Position numbers and translations under genes: made by a program. From JAGQTE01 sp964648005 (GTDB taxonomy: Bacteria > Actinomycetota > Acidimicrobiia > Acidimicrobiales > Acidimicrobilacustridaceae): 11,947 nt of DNA. The stretch covers positions 1 through 11,947 of the forward strand of contig CAZYKR010000129.1 in assembly GCA_964648005.1 (NCBI GenBank). Direction: 5' to 3'. The notes under the pieces are model-generated. The model was not told the DNA's origin, did not search any database, and worked only from the letters and a program-made list of their open reading frames with translations. Positions within the stretch are counted from its first letter, which is position 1, and each line of letters begins with the position of its first letter. Shown piece by piece: positions 6,249 to 11,947 of the stretch.

Positions 6249-6865
6249 GCTAGGCCCCCCAACTCCTGATCGAACAGTTCATCGTCGGTGGGCTCGACCG
6301 CACGATCGGCCGGGATCAGAGCAGTCCCCGCCCGATGGGCCGAGGCGACGTAGGCGGCGAGTCGCTTGTCGGCCGCGAGGTCGATGAGCTGGCGCATCTC
6401 GACCTCAGTGCGGATCGGCCGCGACTCCACCCGCCCGCCGTGCGCACGGACGTAGCAAGCGCCTCGGATCAGAGTCCCGGGGTAGTCCTGACGGCACAGG
6501 ATCGGAACGGTCGCGAACTCAGCCACGAAGAGCACGACGAAGACCTTGCCGTCGAGGTCAACGCGTCGCGGTTCGACATCCATCGCCCCGTCGCAGTACG
6601 TCCCCCACAAGTCACCGAGTCGGTCACGGTCCATCCATTCGGCCAGCTCATCAGCTGACAATCCCGGGGACGCCAGCGGCCGTGCGTCGTCAACTCCGAG
6701 CACGACGACGCCGCCGTCGCGTCGATTCGCCATCGCCAGCGCAGCACGCGCGACCTTGACCGCGAACGCCTTGTCGCTCCGTCGTCCAGGTCCCTTGAAC
6801 TCGGTGCCCGGAGTCTCGCCGCGCGCCAGTCGCTCTATCAGGTCGAATCCGCCCCCATCGGTCAC
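6245..6865 (-). CDS. AlbA_2 / Schlafen-like domain protein
   Basis: A 206-aa protein from GTG 6865; GAAGG lies 5 bases upstream of the start on the minus strand. The N-terminal half shows the AlbA_2 (PF04326) pattern: ETPGTEFKG (17-25), then AVKVARAALAMANRRDGGVVVLGVDD (35-60), that is E-F-K followed by A-N-x-x-G-G-x-x-x-x-G-V-D. A conserved RGACYVRAHGG strand follows later, matching the end of such domains. AlbA_2 domains are related to the Schlafen core, which in some proteins cuts RNA or binds nucleic acid. Here the domain stands almost alone, with a short acidic tail and no helicase, DNA-binding HTH or ATPase region. It probably acts with the coupled 242-aa protein, perhaps in stress or phage defence (inference). 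The 50-base gap to the divergent gene at 6916 must hold the promoters of both. Confidence 0.85.
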   Translation of the reverse strand: MTDGGGFDLIERLARGETPGTEFKGPGRRSDKAFAVKVARAALAMANRRDGGVVVLGVDDARPLASPGLSADELAEWMDRDRLGDLWGTYCDGAMDVEPRRVDLDGKVFVVLFVAEFATVPILCRQDYPGTLIRGACYVRAHGGRVESRPIRTEVEMRQLIDLAADKRLAAYVASAHRAGTALIPADRAVEPTDDELFDQELGGLA

Positions 6866-6915
6866 GTGGCCTTCGTAGCAGGATCGGCGAGCCTTGGGGC
6901 ACAGAATCTGGTCCG

Positions 6916-7926
6916 GTGGTGGCGGTCGGCATGGAGGAGACTCTCCGCGTGATCGAGAACCCGTTCGACTCCTGTTGGGATCGGCTCGAACGAGCCAGCG
7001 GCCACCGCGTGGCGCTTGCCGACATCTGGAACGAGTTCATTCGGGACCATCCCTTCGACTTCTCACTCATCCACGAGGGAGACGGGCTCCACTTGCTCGC
7101 GGTCGAGCAGACGATGCCCATGCCATCTGCGTTTTCCCTCGAGCTCGGAGAGTGGCTCTACAACGCTCGCGCCTGCCTTGACTACATCGTCTGGGCGACG
7201 GCGGCCTACGTCACGGGGACGCTCCCCCCGCCAGACGAGGGGACCCTCCAGTTCCCGATCTACGAGTCCACGGAGGCTTGGACTCGAAACGAGTACCGGT
7301 TGAAGCACCTCGCTGCCCATCACCGACAGATGCTGCTTCAGATGCAGCCGTTCAACAGCAACGCCGACGCGAACTACCTGGGCACGGTCAACCGACTCGC
7401 ACGGATCGACCGGCACCGCAGACTGACGGTCGGCACCGCATACCTCGCCGAGATGGAACCAGTCGTCCAGGTACCAGCCGGTACACAGGTCAGCCTCCAA
7501 TGGGGCGAGCGAGTTCTCGTCGATGGACGCGCCCGGGTAGCGCGAATCACCGTGACGCCCTGGCCGCACGGGGCCGAGGTAGAGGTGAACCCTCGCCTCG
7601 GCATCGACCCCGAGGTGGCCGAGTGGGCCGAGTCGGCCTTCTGGGGACGAATCCGATTCTCCGAACGCCTTCGCATGATCGAGATCTTCCTCCGGGCGGA
7701 GATTGCCGCCTACGAGTACGACTGCACCGGCACGAGCCGGAAGGCGGAGCTGCTCACCTCGGCGTACCGCGATGAGTGCGACCAACGAGGCGCCCTGGGG
7801 CCCATCAGTCGACCGGTCCCACTCGACGTCACGTGGGGTCCACCCGCCGAGGGGAGAGCCAGCTCCGAGGCGAGCTTTCGGGGAGAGGACTTTCCCACGG
7901 GGCCCGCGCCCTACGACGCCAGGTAG
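6916..7926 (+). CDS. Hypothetical protein with LGEWLYNARACLDY and RIDRHR motifs
   Basis: A 336-aa soluble protein from GTG 6916; GTG 6919 or ATG 6931 are also possible starts and none has a convincing Shine-Dalgarno. The centre carries LGEWLYNARACLDYIVW (77-93), FPIY (113-116), QPF (144-146) and VNRLARIDRHRRL (158-170). From memory, the order 'GE-x-LYN-x-R-x-x-LD ... FPI ... QP ... LN-x-x-DKHR' marks a widespread uncharacterised family found often on mobile elements. The first segment looks like a helix bundle, and R160-x6-H167 would satisfy the loose Rx4-6H pattern of HEPN ribonucleases, but that is a weak argument. The second half (190-290) is mixed alpha/beta; the last 40 residues look disordered. 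It is divergent from the AlbA_2 pair and 75 bases before the DUF4365-like gene, in the same direction. Confidence 0.7.
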   Translation: MVAVGMEETLRVIENPFDSCWDRLERASGHRVALADIWNEFIRDHPFDFSLIHEGDGLHLLAVEQTMPMPSAFSLELGEWLYNARACLDYIVWATAAYVTGTLPPPDEGTLQFPIYESTEAWTRNEYRLKHLAAHHRQMLLQMQPFNSNADANYLGTVNRLARIDRHRRLTVGTAYLAEMEPVVQVPAGTQVSLQWGERVLVDGRARVARITVTPWPHGAEVEVNPRLGIDPEVAEWAESAFWGRIRFSERLRMIEIFLRAEIAAYEYDCTGTSRKAELLTSAYRDECDQRGALGPISRPVPLDVTWGPPAEGRASSEASFRGEDFPTGPAPYDAR

Positions 7927-8001
7927 CGCTGCCAAGGAGGGCCGTCGGCAACTTGCTGGAGGGTTCGGCCCACGGGGCGATCCATCGGGCAACCTTGTCG
8001 C

Positions 8002-9099
8002 GTGCCGAGGATCGGGGAGCAGGATCAGTTCGAGTCTGAGTACATGGCGAAGCTGCGCGCCTTGCTAACGACACGGGGGGTGCCCGTCACGTACGAGAAG
8101 GACCGGGGTGGTATCGACACCGGTCTCCACCTGTTTGTCGAAGGCCCGTCGGGTTACGACGCGTCTCAGGTGAGGGTCTGGTTCCAGGCGAAGGGCAAGC
8201 GGTCGTCGACCTTGTCACAGGAGCAGTTCGAGTCGCTCGACTACGTTGACTGCTCGGTTGCGGTCGAACATCTTCGCTTCTGGGCCGCTGCGCCTGAGCC
8301 CGTCTACATCGTCATCTATGTCGAGTCGGCAGACATCTTTGTGGCGGAAGACATCCGAGATGTTGTCGAGCGGCAATGGCCCGCGGGGACCTTCTACCCG
8401 GCGCTTGCCGAACCCGGGAACAGCGTCACCCTCAAGATCGATGCGTCGCGGGTGCTCGATCCAGCGAGGCTGGAGTCGATGCTGCATCACCGAAGCATGC
8501 GGATCGACGGGCCGGCGTTCCGAGGACGGCCGCTCGGGCACCGCTTTGATCCGTTGCGATCGCAGATCGAGGTGTGCAGCGCGGATCTCTTCGCTCGGTT
8601 GGTCGAGAGCATTCTCTCCGCGCACGACTTCCGGTCGACGGGCACAGTGCCAGCGAGACGGGACCTTCGGCTCGTCGCGGGCCGCGTCTATCAGACGTTG
8701 GAGTGGCAGTCTCCAGCGTTCGCGGAATTTGGCGTGGGTCCTCACGACGACTTTCGGGACGAGCCTCCGCTCGAGTCGATCCACGACCGGATCCTGCTCG
8801 TCGTCGACCAGAGACCCGAGCGAACGGAACTGGGGTCAGATGAGCGCGCTGAGTTCGAGTCGGCATTGGAAACGTTGCCCGACGAGGTTGGGATCGTGGT
8901 GGTCTTCAACGCTCCCGACCTCAGCGGAACGGGTGGCCTGTGGCGAAGCACGCTCCGGGACCTCGGTGCCTTCGACCGCGCCCGGCCAGTCAGGATGATT
9001 GGACTCGAGGCGCTGACGTCGATGGTTCTCGTGGCAACGTTGATCTACCTCGACTTCGCGCCCGAGCTGTCGTGGCGATACGTCAACTACCAGTTCTGA
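8002..9099 (+). CDS. DUF4365-like protein with probable PD-(D/E)XK-type nuclease fold
   Basis: A 365-aa protein from GTG 8002; ATG 8044 is a weaker choice because it would remove the first helix (FESEYMAKLRALLTTRG) that such domains need. The N-terminal 125 residues match the layout of DUF4365: a helix with an acidic residue (Glu12), DRGGID with Asp39, a strand ending in VWFQAKGK (Gln62, Lys64), then VEHLRFWAAAPEPVYIVIYVESADIFVAEDIRD. Acid / GxD / QxK is a variant PD-(D/E)XK arrangement, so DNA cleavage is plausible. The remaining 240 residues are not recognised; they include a hydrophobic strand LLVVDQRP and an alpha/beta segment VGIVVVFNAP that could be a sensor or partner-binding domain. 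No methylase or helicase gene lies beside it, so a classical restriction-modification unit is unlikely. It is convergent with the minus-strand gene at 9114, with 14 bases between the stops. Confidence 0.72.
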   Translation: MPRIGEQDQFESEYMAKLRALLTTRGVPVTYEKDRGGIDTGLHLFVEGPSGYDASQVRVWFQAKGKRSSTLSQEQFESLDYVDCSVAVEHLRFWAAAPEPVYIVIYVESADIFVAEDIRDVVERQWPAGTFYPALAEPGNSVTLKIDASRVLDPARLESMLHHRSMRIDGPAFRGRPLGHRFDPLRSQIEVCSADLFARLVESILSAHDFRSTGTVPARRDLRLVAGRVYQTLEWQSPAFAEFGVGPHDDFRDEPPLESIHDRILLVVDQRPERTELGSDERAEFESALETLPDEVGIVVVFNAPDLSGTGGLWRSTLRDLGAFDRARPVRMIGLEALTSMVLVATLIYLDFAPELSWRYVNYQF

Positions 9100-9113
9100 T
9101 CAACCGACTTGGG

Positions 9114-9512
9114 CTACTGGCCCACCCCTTCGATGATTCGCCAGCCGCCCGGGTTGAGCTGTAGCGCCTGGTTGGCTGCGGACGCGAGCGCGGCGTCGCG
9201 ACCCGGCCCTGAGATCGAGAGTGACATCTGTCGATCTGGGACGCCGCCGATACGCGCCCAGGCGGCATGAGCCGCAATCTCCTCCCACGTGACGAAGAGC
9301 TCGTCGAGGAGGTCGGCCTCGACATCGTCGAGAACCTCTCCGTGCACGACTGTGAGGTGGTGCCGGCCCCAGGCAATTTCCTGGGCCTCCTCGACGAGCA
9401 GGACCTCGAGGTAGTGGTCCCGTTGGTAGGGCGCCCAGTCCTCGCGGAGTCCGGCGTCGTGGGCGCGGATCTCGTTGAAGAGGTAGCTGAAGGGGTCGTA
9501 GGTGTCCTGCAT
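9114..9512 (-). CDS. Hypothetical protein
   Basis: A 132-aa soluble, mildly acidic protein that I do not recognise. ATG 9512 is chosen because GGAG lies 7 bases upstream on the minus strand (9520-9523); a GTG at 9542 would add ten mostly basic residues without a site of its own. Visible features are an aromatic N-terminus (YDPFSYLFNEIRAHDAGLREDW), an acidic helical middle (VLDDVEADLLDELFVTWEEIAAHAAWARIGG) and a short C-terminal strand-helix (MSLSISGPGRDAALASAANQALQL). There is no signal peptide, membrane segment or Cys. It is divergent from the SOS-box gene at 9626/9635, with a little over 100 bases between them, so the operator there might also influence it. Confidence 0.62.
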   Translation of the reverse strand: MQDTYDPFSYLFNEIRAHDAGLREDWAPYQRDHYLEVLLVEEAQEIAWGRHHLTVVHGEVLDDVEADLLDELFVTWEEIAAHAAWARIGGVPDRQMSLSISGPGRDAALASAANQALQLNPGGWRIIEGVGQ

Positions 9513-9519
9513 CGCGTTG

Positions 9520-9523
9520 CTCC
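9520..9523 (-). promoter_or_regulatory. Ribosome binding site deciding the start at 9512
   Basis: On the minus strand GGAG (9523-9520) lies 7 bases before ATG 9512. The longer form from GTG 9542 would place this site inside the coding region, so the shorter protein is preferred. Confidence 0.5.
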
Positions 9524-9598
9524 GGTCTCGCCGTCGCTCCACGAGACGGCGACTCGGAGGTATGCGGTGGAGCCCACCGGGAACGGTAGCAGACGCGC

Positions 9599-9627
9599 TT
9601 GGCGGATCGAACGTGAGTTCGTACGAT
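9599..9627 (+). promoter_or_regulatory. Promoter of the small SOS-type gene
   Basis: TTGGCG (9599-9604) and TACGAT (9622-9627) are separated by exactly 17 bp, a good sigma-70-type arrangement. Transcription would begin near 9634-9635, at the A of ATG 9635, so the message would be leaderless; this matches the absence of a Shine-Dalgarno. The space between the boxes is filled by a LexA-type palindrome. Confidence 0.55.
9607..9622. promoter_or_regulatory. Probable LexA operator (SOS box)
   Basis: TCGAACGTGAGTTCGT at 9607-9622 contains the perfect inverted repeat CGAAC-GTGA-GTTCG. The known LexA site of mycobacteria and relatives is TCGAAC-N4-GTTCGA; this site matches 11 of its 12 fixed positions. 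It fills the spacer between -35 and -10 (9599-9627), where bound LexA would block RNA polymerase. DNA damage should therefore switch the downstream gene on. Confidence 0.7.
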
Positions 9628-9634
9628 GGCGCCG

Positions 9635-9877
9635 ATGGCGAACCGTGCCCGACTCACGCGACCGGAGGTGGAGATCCTTCGCCGCAGCGTCGGCGCGAGC
9701 GGGCAGTTGCCCCGAGACCAGCTCGATCGCCTGCTGGATGAGGCGGCGATCCTGTTGGGCGAGCGCGAGCAGTTGGCTCGGCTGTTCGAGGACTTGTCGC
9801 CGCCGTGGCGCGACGTGCGAGGGATGCTGAACGAGCTGCACCGGCTGCTCAGCCAGCCGACCCAGCCACCGCGCTGA
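9635..9877 (+). CDS. Small SOS-controlled hypothetical protein
   Basis: 80 aa from ATG 9635, or 83 aa from ATG 9626. I prefer 9635 because the predicted transcript start falls on it and ATG 9626 overlaps the -10 box. The product is mostly helical and highly charged: basic N-terminus (MANRARLTRPEVEILRRS), then LPRDQLDRLLDEAAILLGEREQLARLFEDLSPPWRDVRGMLNELHRLLSQ. There is no Cys, membrane segment or known domain; a coiled-coil or dimer-forming adaptor is possible. Being under a LexA box on an element with transfer genes, it might regulate excision, transfer or replication, or be a damage-response or cargo effector; none of these can be chosen from sequence. Its 3' end overlaps the convergent SSB gene by 29 bases. 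Confidence 0.65.
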   Translation: MANRARLTRPEVEILRRSVGASGQLPRDQLDRLLDEAAILLGEREQLARLFEDLSPPWRDVRGMLNELHRLLSQPTQPPR

Positions 9878-10211
9878 GGCGTCGACCGCTCGCCTGGGCG
9901 GACGACTCGGCGACGCCGTCGGGTGGCGCGTCGAGGAAGGTGACGGCTGTGGCGGTGATCTCCCAGCGGTCGCGCTTCTTGCCGTCGTGGCCGGTGAACT
10001 GGTTGTGGTCGAGGCGGCCGGACACGGCGACATGTCGCCCGCGGGTGAGGTGTGTCGCGCACGTCCCTGCGAGCTGGTTCCAGGTGGTCACGGGTAGGCG
10101 GAGCCGGCGTCGGCCGTCGACGTCGAGGTGGAAGGTGGCCTTGATGCCCTTGCCGGTGTCGGTGCGGGCGGGGTCGTCGATGAGGCGGCCGGTGAGGGTG
10201 ATGACGTTCAC
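9849..10211 (-). CDS. ssb: Single-stranded DNA-binding protein (element-type SSB)
   Basis: A 120-aa protein from GTG 10211, with GGAGGT nine bases upstream on the minus strand. It opens with the OB-fold signature MNVITLTGRLIDDPARTDTGKG, followed by ATFHLDVDG, TWNQLAGTCATHLTRGRHVAVSGRLDHNQF and WEITATAVTFLD, the usual order of SSB strands, ending the fold near residue 93. It would coat single-stranded DNA during element replication or transfer. It is shorter than chromosomal SSB and lacks the acidic DDDIPF-type tail that recruits partner proteins; instead it ends SGRRLSAVAGSAG. The start lies inside the primase stop (GTGA, 4-base overlap), so synthesis is coupled to the primase. Confidence 0.9.
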   Translation of the reverse strand: MNVITLTGRLIDDPARTDTGKGIKATFHLDVDGRRRLRLPVTTWNQLAGTCATHLTRGRHVAVSGRLDHNQFTGHDGKKRDRWEITATAVTFLDAPPDGVAESSAQASGRRLSAVAGSAG

Positions 10212-11332
10212 GGGGTTGTGACCTCCAATGTGGTCGTGGGCTCGTGGTCCCGTAGGTCGATGGTTCGGTCGACGGGCATGGCGGGTGCGATCCAGTCGGC
10301 CCAGTCGGGGATCTCGCGGGCCCAGTCGTTGAGGTCGTGGCCCGGGGTCGGGGGTTCGATGATCTGGAGGTCGATGCCGGATTCGGCGATGAGCTCGCCG
10401 AGCCGTTGGCCGAAGTTTCGGCCGGCGTTGTCACCGTCGATGACGGCCACGATCGTCAGGCCTTCGCGCTCGGCATGGGTCGCGAGCCGGGTGGCGACGC
10501 TGTGGTCGGGGTACTGCGAGCCGAGGATGCCAACGGCCTGGAAGCCGTTCTGTGCGGCGGTGAGCGCGTCGGGGATCCCTTCGCACACGATGAGGGTGCC
10601 GGGGCGCCGGTCGTCGCCGGTGGGGGTGGTCCACGCGAGCCGAGGGTTCGATCCCATCGAGGTGGATGGGTTGTCGAACTTGGGTCCGCCGGGGTTGGGG
10701 TGGAGGTAGCGGGTCTGCGCGTAGCGGACGACCCCATTCAGATCGAGCGCGGGGAACACGGCGGCGGGTCCGTCACCCCGTGGCAGGCCGGCTGGCCGGC
10801 TCATGCGCTGGCGGCCGGGATCGGCGCCGACGTGGTTGGCCAAGAGGACGTCCTTGGTGAACCCGCGGGCGGCGAGCCACTTCCGGACCGGAAGCATGTC
10901 GGGCTGCCACAACCGCTCGGCGCACTTCGTGACGTATCGCACGACGTCGGGTGAAAGAGGCCGCGGGCCGTTCGGCTGTGCGGCCTTGCGGGGGAGAGGG
11001 GGAGGCAGCGGTTCGTTGGGTCGCAGTCCGGCCCGTGACGCGAGGTGTTCGATGGCGTCGCCTCGGTCGACGCGGCGGGTGACCATGACCAAGTCGATGG
11101 CGTCGCCTCGGTGGGTGTCGTCGCCGGACCAGCAGCGCCAGCGTTGGTGGCCGCGGCTGTCGGTGTACATGCTGACTGAGGCGTGGTTGTCGGGGTGGCC
11201 GGGCACGGGGCAGCTCCAGCGCCGACCCCGGGGTGTGCCGATCGAGTCGGAGTGCTCCTCGAGGAGCGCGGCGAGGTCGGTGCGGTCGAGGACCTCGCCG
11301 ATGTCCCAACGGTGTGGTCGGTCGGTGCTCAT
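10208..11332 (-). CDS. DnaG-like primase with CHC2 zinc finger and TOPRIM domain
   Basis: A 374-aa protein from ATG 11332 with a strong GAGGAGGA upstream. The N-terminus has a CHC2-type zinc finger: CPVPGHPDNHASVSMY (Cys41, His46) and RWRCWSGDDTHRGDAIDLV (Cys67, with His74 where DnaG has a Cys in C-x2-C). The middle (125-215) resembles the DnaG core (WLAARGFTKDVLLANHVGADPG, AVFPALDLNGVVRYAQTRYL). The C-terminal TOPRIM domain has TLIVCEGIPDALTAAQNG (Glu251) and VAVIDGDNAGRNFG (Asp299, Asp301), the metal-binding residues for primer synthesis. It is about 60% of DnaG length and has no DnaB-interaction or helicase domain, which fits a plasmid or conjugative-element primase. It follows the ATPase gene by 13 bases and overlaps ssb by 4, so the three are one operon. 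Confidence 0.88.
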   Translation of the reverse strand: MSTDRPHRWDIGEVLDRTDLAALLEEHSDSIGTPRGRRWSCPVPGHPDNHASVSMYTDSRGHQRWRCWSGDDTHRGDAIDLVMVTRRVDRGDAIEHLASRAGLRPNEPLPPPLPRKAAQPNGPRPLSPDVVRYVTKCAERLWQPDMLPVRKWLAARGFTKDVLLANHVGADPGRQRMSRPAGLPRGDGPAAVFPALDLNGVVRYAQTRYLHPNPGGPKFDNPSTSMGSNPRLAWTTPTGDDRRPGTLIVCEGIPDALTAAQNGFQAVGILGSQYPDHSVATRLATHAEREGLTIVAVIDGDNAGRNFGQRLGELIAESGIDLQIIEPPTPGHDLNDWAREIPDWADWIAPAMPVDRTIDLRDHEPTTTLEVTTP

Positions 11333-11345
11333 GGGTTGGTCCTCC

Positions 11346-11947
11346 TCATGCGGCCATGGCGGCGTCGGTGTCGAAGAGCTGGCGTTCGCGGGCGGTCAGT
11401 ACGCCTTGGACGACTGCCCCTCGGTGCTGCAGCCGCCACAGGGCTCGTCCGCGCACGAGCTGGCCGACGAGGTCGGTCTCGCGTTCGGTGAGGGCGAAGA
11501 GGTCTGCGGCCATGGCGAGCTGGTCGGACGGTTGGCGCAGCAGGATGCGGGTCTGGATGTCCGAGAGGAGCCCGGCGGCGATCTTGGCGTCGGCGGTCCC
11601 GTCGTCGGCCTGGGCGGTGAGGTCGGAGGGCCGGTGGCACAGGAGCCAGGTCGACACTCCGTAGGTGCGGGCGAGCTTGAGCGACGACTGGAAGTGGCGT
11701 GCTCCATGGAGGACGGCGGCCCACGCCTCGTCGATCACCTGAATGACCCGCCGGTCCGATTCGCGTTGGAGGACGGCGCCGAGCCAGTGGGTGCCAGCCA
11801 TCATCACGAGCGGAAGCGCGTCGCGGTCTCCGTATACGGCGGAGATGTCGATGACGATGCCTCGACCATCAGCCCAGTCGAGGCCGACAGTCGTCGGTCC
11901 GTCGAACATGCCTCGGAGCGCTCGGTGGATGAGCTTGTCGAGCGCGA
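11346..11947 (-). CDS. Conjugative-type ATPase (VirB4/TraC-like), C-terminal part (5' end outside window)
   Basis: The minus-strand frame is open to the right edge (first readable residues ALDKLIHRALRGMFDGP), leaving 199 visible residues; ATG 11909 is internal. The fragment has the second half of a P-loop ATPase: GIVIDISAVYGD, a Walker B strand RRVIQVIDEAW (D and E at about 11727-11732), then SLKLARTYGVSTWLLCHRPSDL, the strand-plus-sensor segment of VirB4/TraG-type motor proteins, and a conserved tail with IQTRILLRQPSDQLAMAADLFALTERE. The Walker A loop would be upstream of the window. Such ATPases power type IV secretion during conjugation at the inner membrane. VirB4-like is preferred over a TraD/TraG coupling protein or an FtsK-type translocase, because the IDEAW motif and the 'is it an old batch of candidates' test of arrangement with primase and SSB suit it, but the choice is not firm. 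Confidence 0.75.
   Translation of the reverse strand, partial: ALDKLIHRALRGMFDGPTTVGLDWADGRGIVIDISAVYGDRDALPLVMMAGTHWLGAVLQRESDRRVIQVIDEAWAAVLHGARHFQSSLKLARTYGVSTWLLCHRPSDLTAQADDGTADAKIAAGLLSDIQTRILLRQPSDQLAMAADLFALTERETDLVGQLVRGRALWRLQHRGAVVQGVLTARERQLFDTDAAMAA

Noticed and set aside
7063..7992. 309-aa minus-strand open frame opposite the 336-aa gene
   Set aside because: No recognisable motifs; the plus-strand protein shows the conserved-looking LGEWLYN and RIDRHR segments, so this is a shadow.
9110..9124. TGGGC-TACTG-GCCCA hairpin between convergent stops
   Set aside because: Only a 5-bp stem overlapping a stop codon; too weak to call a terminator.
9100..10434. 444-aa minus-strand open frame
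   Set aside because: It overlaps ssb, the primase end and the 132-aa gene in another frame and is low-complexity Arg/Pro/Ser-rich.
1..11947. CRISPR array or insertion sequence
   Set aside because: No regularly spaced repeats, transposase-like frame or terminal inverted repeats with target duplication were seen.

Overview
The window comes from a high-GC actinobacterium. I suspect, but cannot prove, an Acidimicrobiia-like lineage. The basis is strong G/C preference at third codon positions, many GTG starts, a Gram-positive LPxTG surface protein, a DUF4012 protein, and a LexA-type operator of the CGAAC-N4-GTTCG kind. It divides into two parts, with a tRNA-Val gene at 5231-5304 between them.

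Left part (1-5230), ordinary chromosome: the 3' end of a DUF4012 protein gene; a small secreted protein with an LPITG sorting signal; a membrane-anchored J-domain protein; a VOC-family (glyoxalase-fold) protein; an amidase-signature hydrolase with an intact Ser-cisSer-Lys triad; and, convergent with it, a small acidic protein. A near-perfect dyad at 4882-4921 separates the last two and looks like a shared bidirectional terminator.

Right part (about 5305-11947), probably one end of an integrated conjugative or mobilisable element. Directly after tRNA-Val (anticodon CAC) and its hairpin there is a gene-free stretch with two tandem 11-bp repeats. Next comes a cargo block of poorly characterised genes: a minus-strand pair (AlbA_2/Schlafen-like protein plus a 242-aa partner with RGWDLPH and WRVHQSGQF motifs), a divergent 336-aa protein, a 365-aa protein with a DUF4365-like nuclease-type N-terminus, and a 132-aa minus-strand protein. 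A small gene at 9626/9635 has a promoter with what looks like an SOS box (TCGAACGTGAGTTCGT) between its -35 and -10. Last is a tight minus-strand operon reading in from the right edge: a conjugative-type ATPase (C-terminal part only), a DnaG-like CHC2/TOPRIM primase and a single-stranded-DNA-binding protein. These are joined by a 13-nt gap and then a 4-nt GTGA overlap.

Reading of the whole: a tRNA-anchored element with transfer and replication genes (ATPase, primase, SSB), at least one SOS-responsive promoter, and cargo that looks like defence or nucleic-acid-processing genes. No integrase and no second copy of the tRNA 3' end is seen here, so the other boundary would lie beyond the right edge. 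No gene-free stretch exceeds 300 bases; the two longest are 1573-1790 and 5305-5519, both described below. No CRISPR array, rRNA or insertion sequence was seen.
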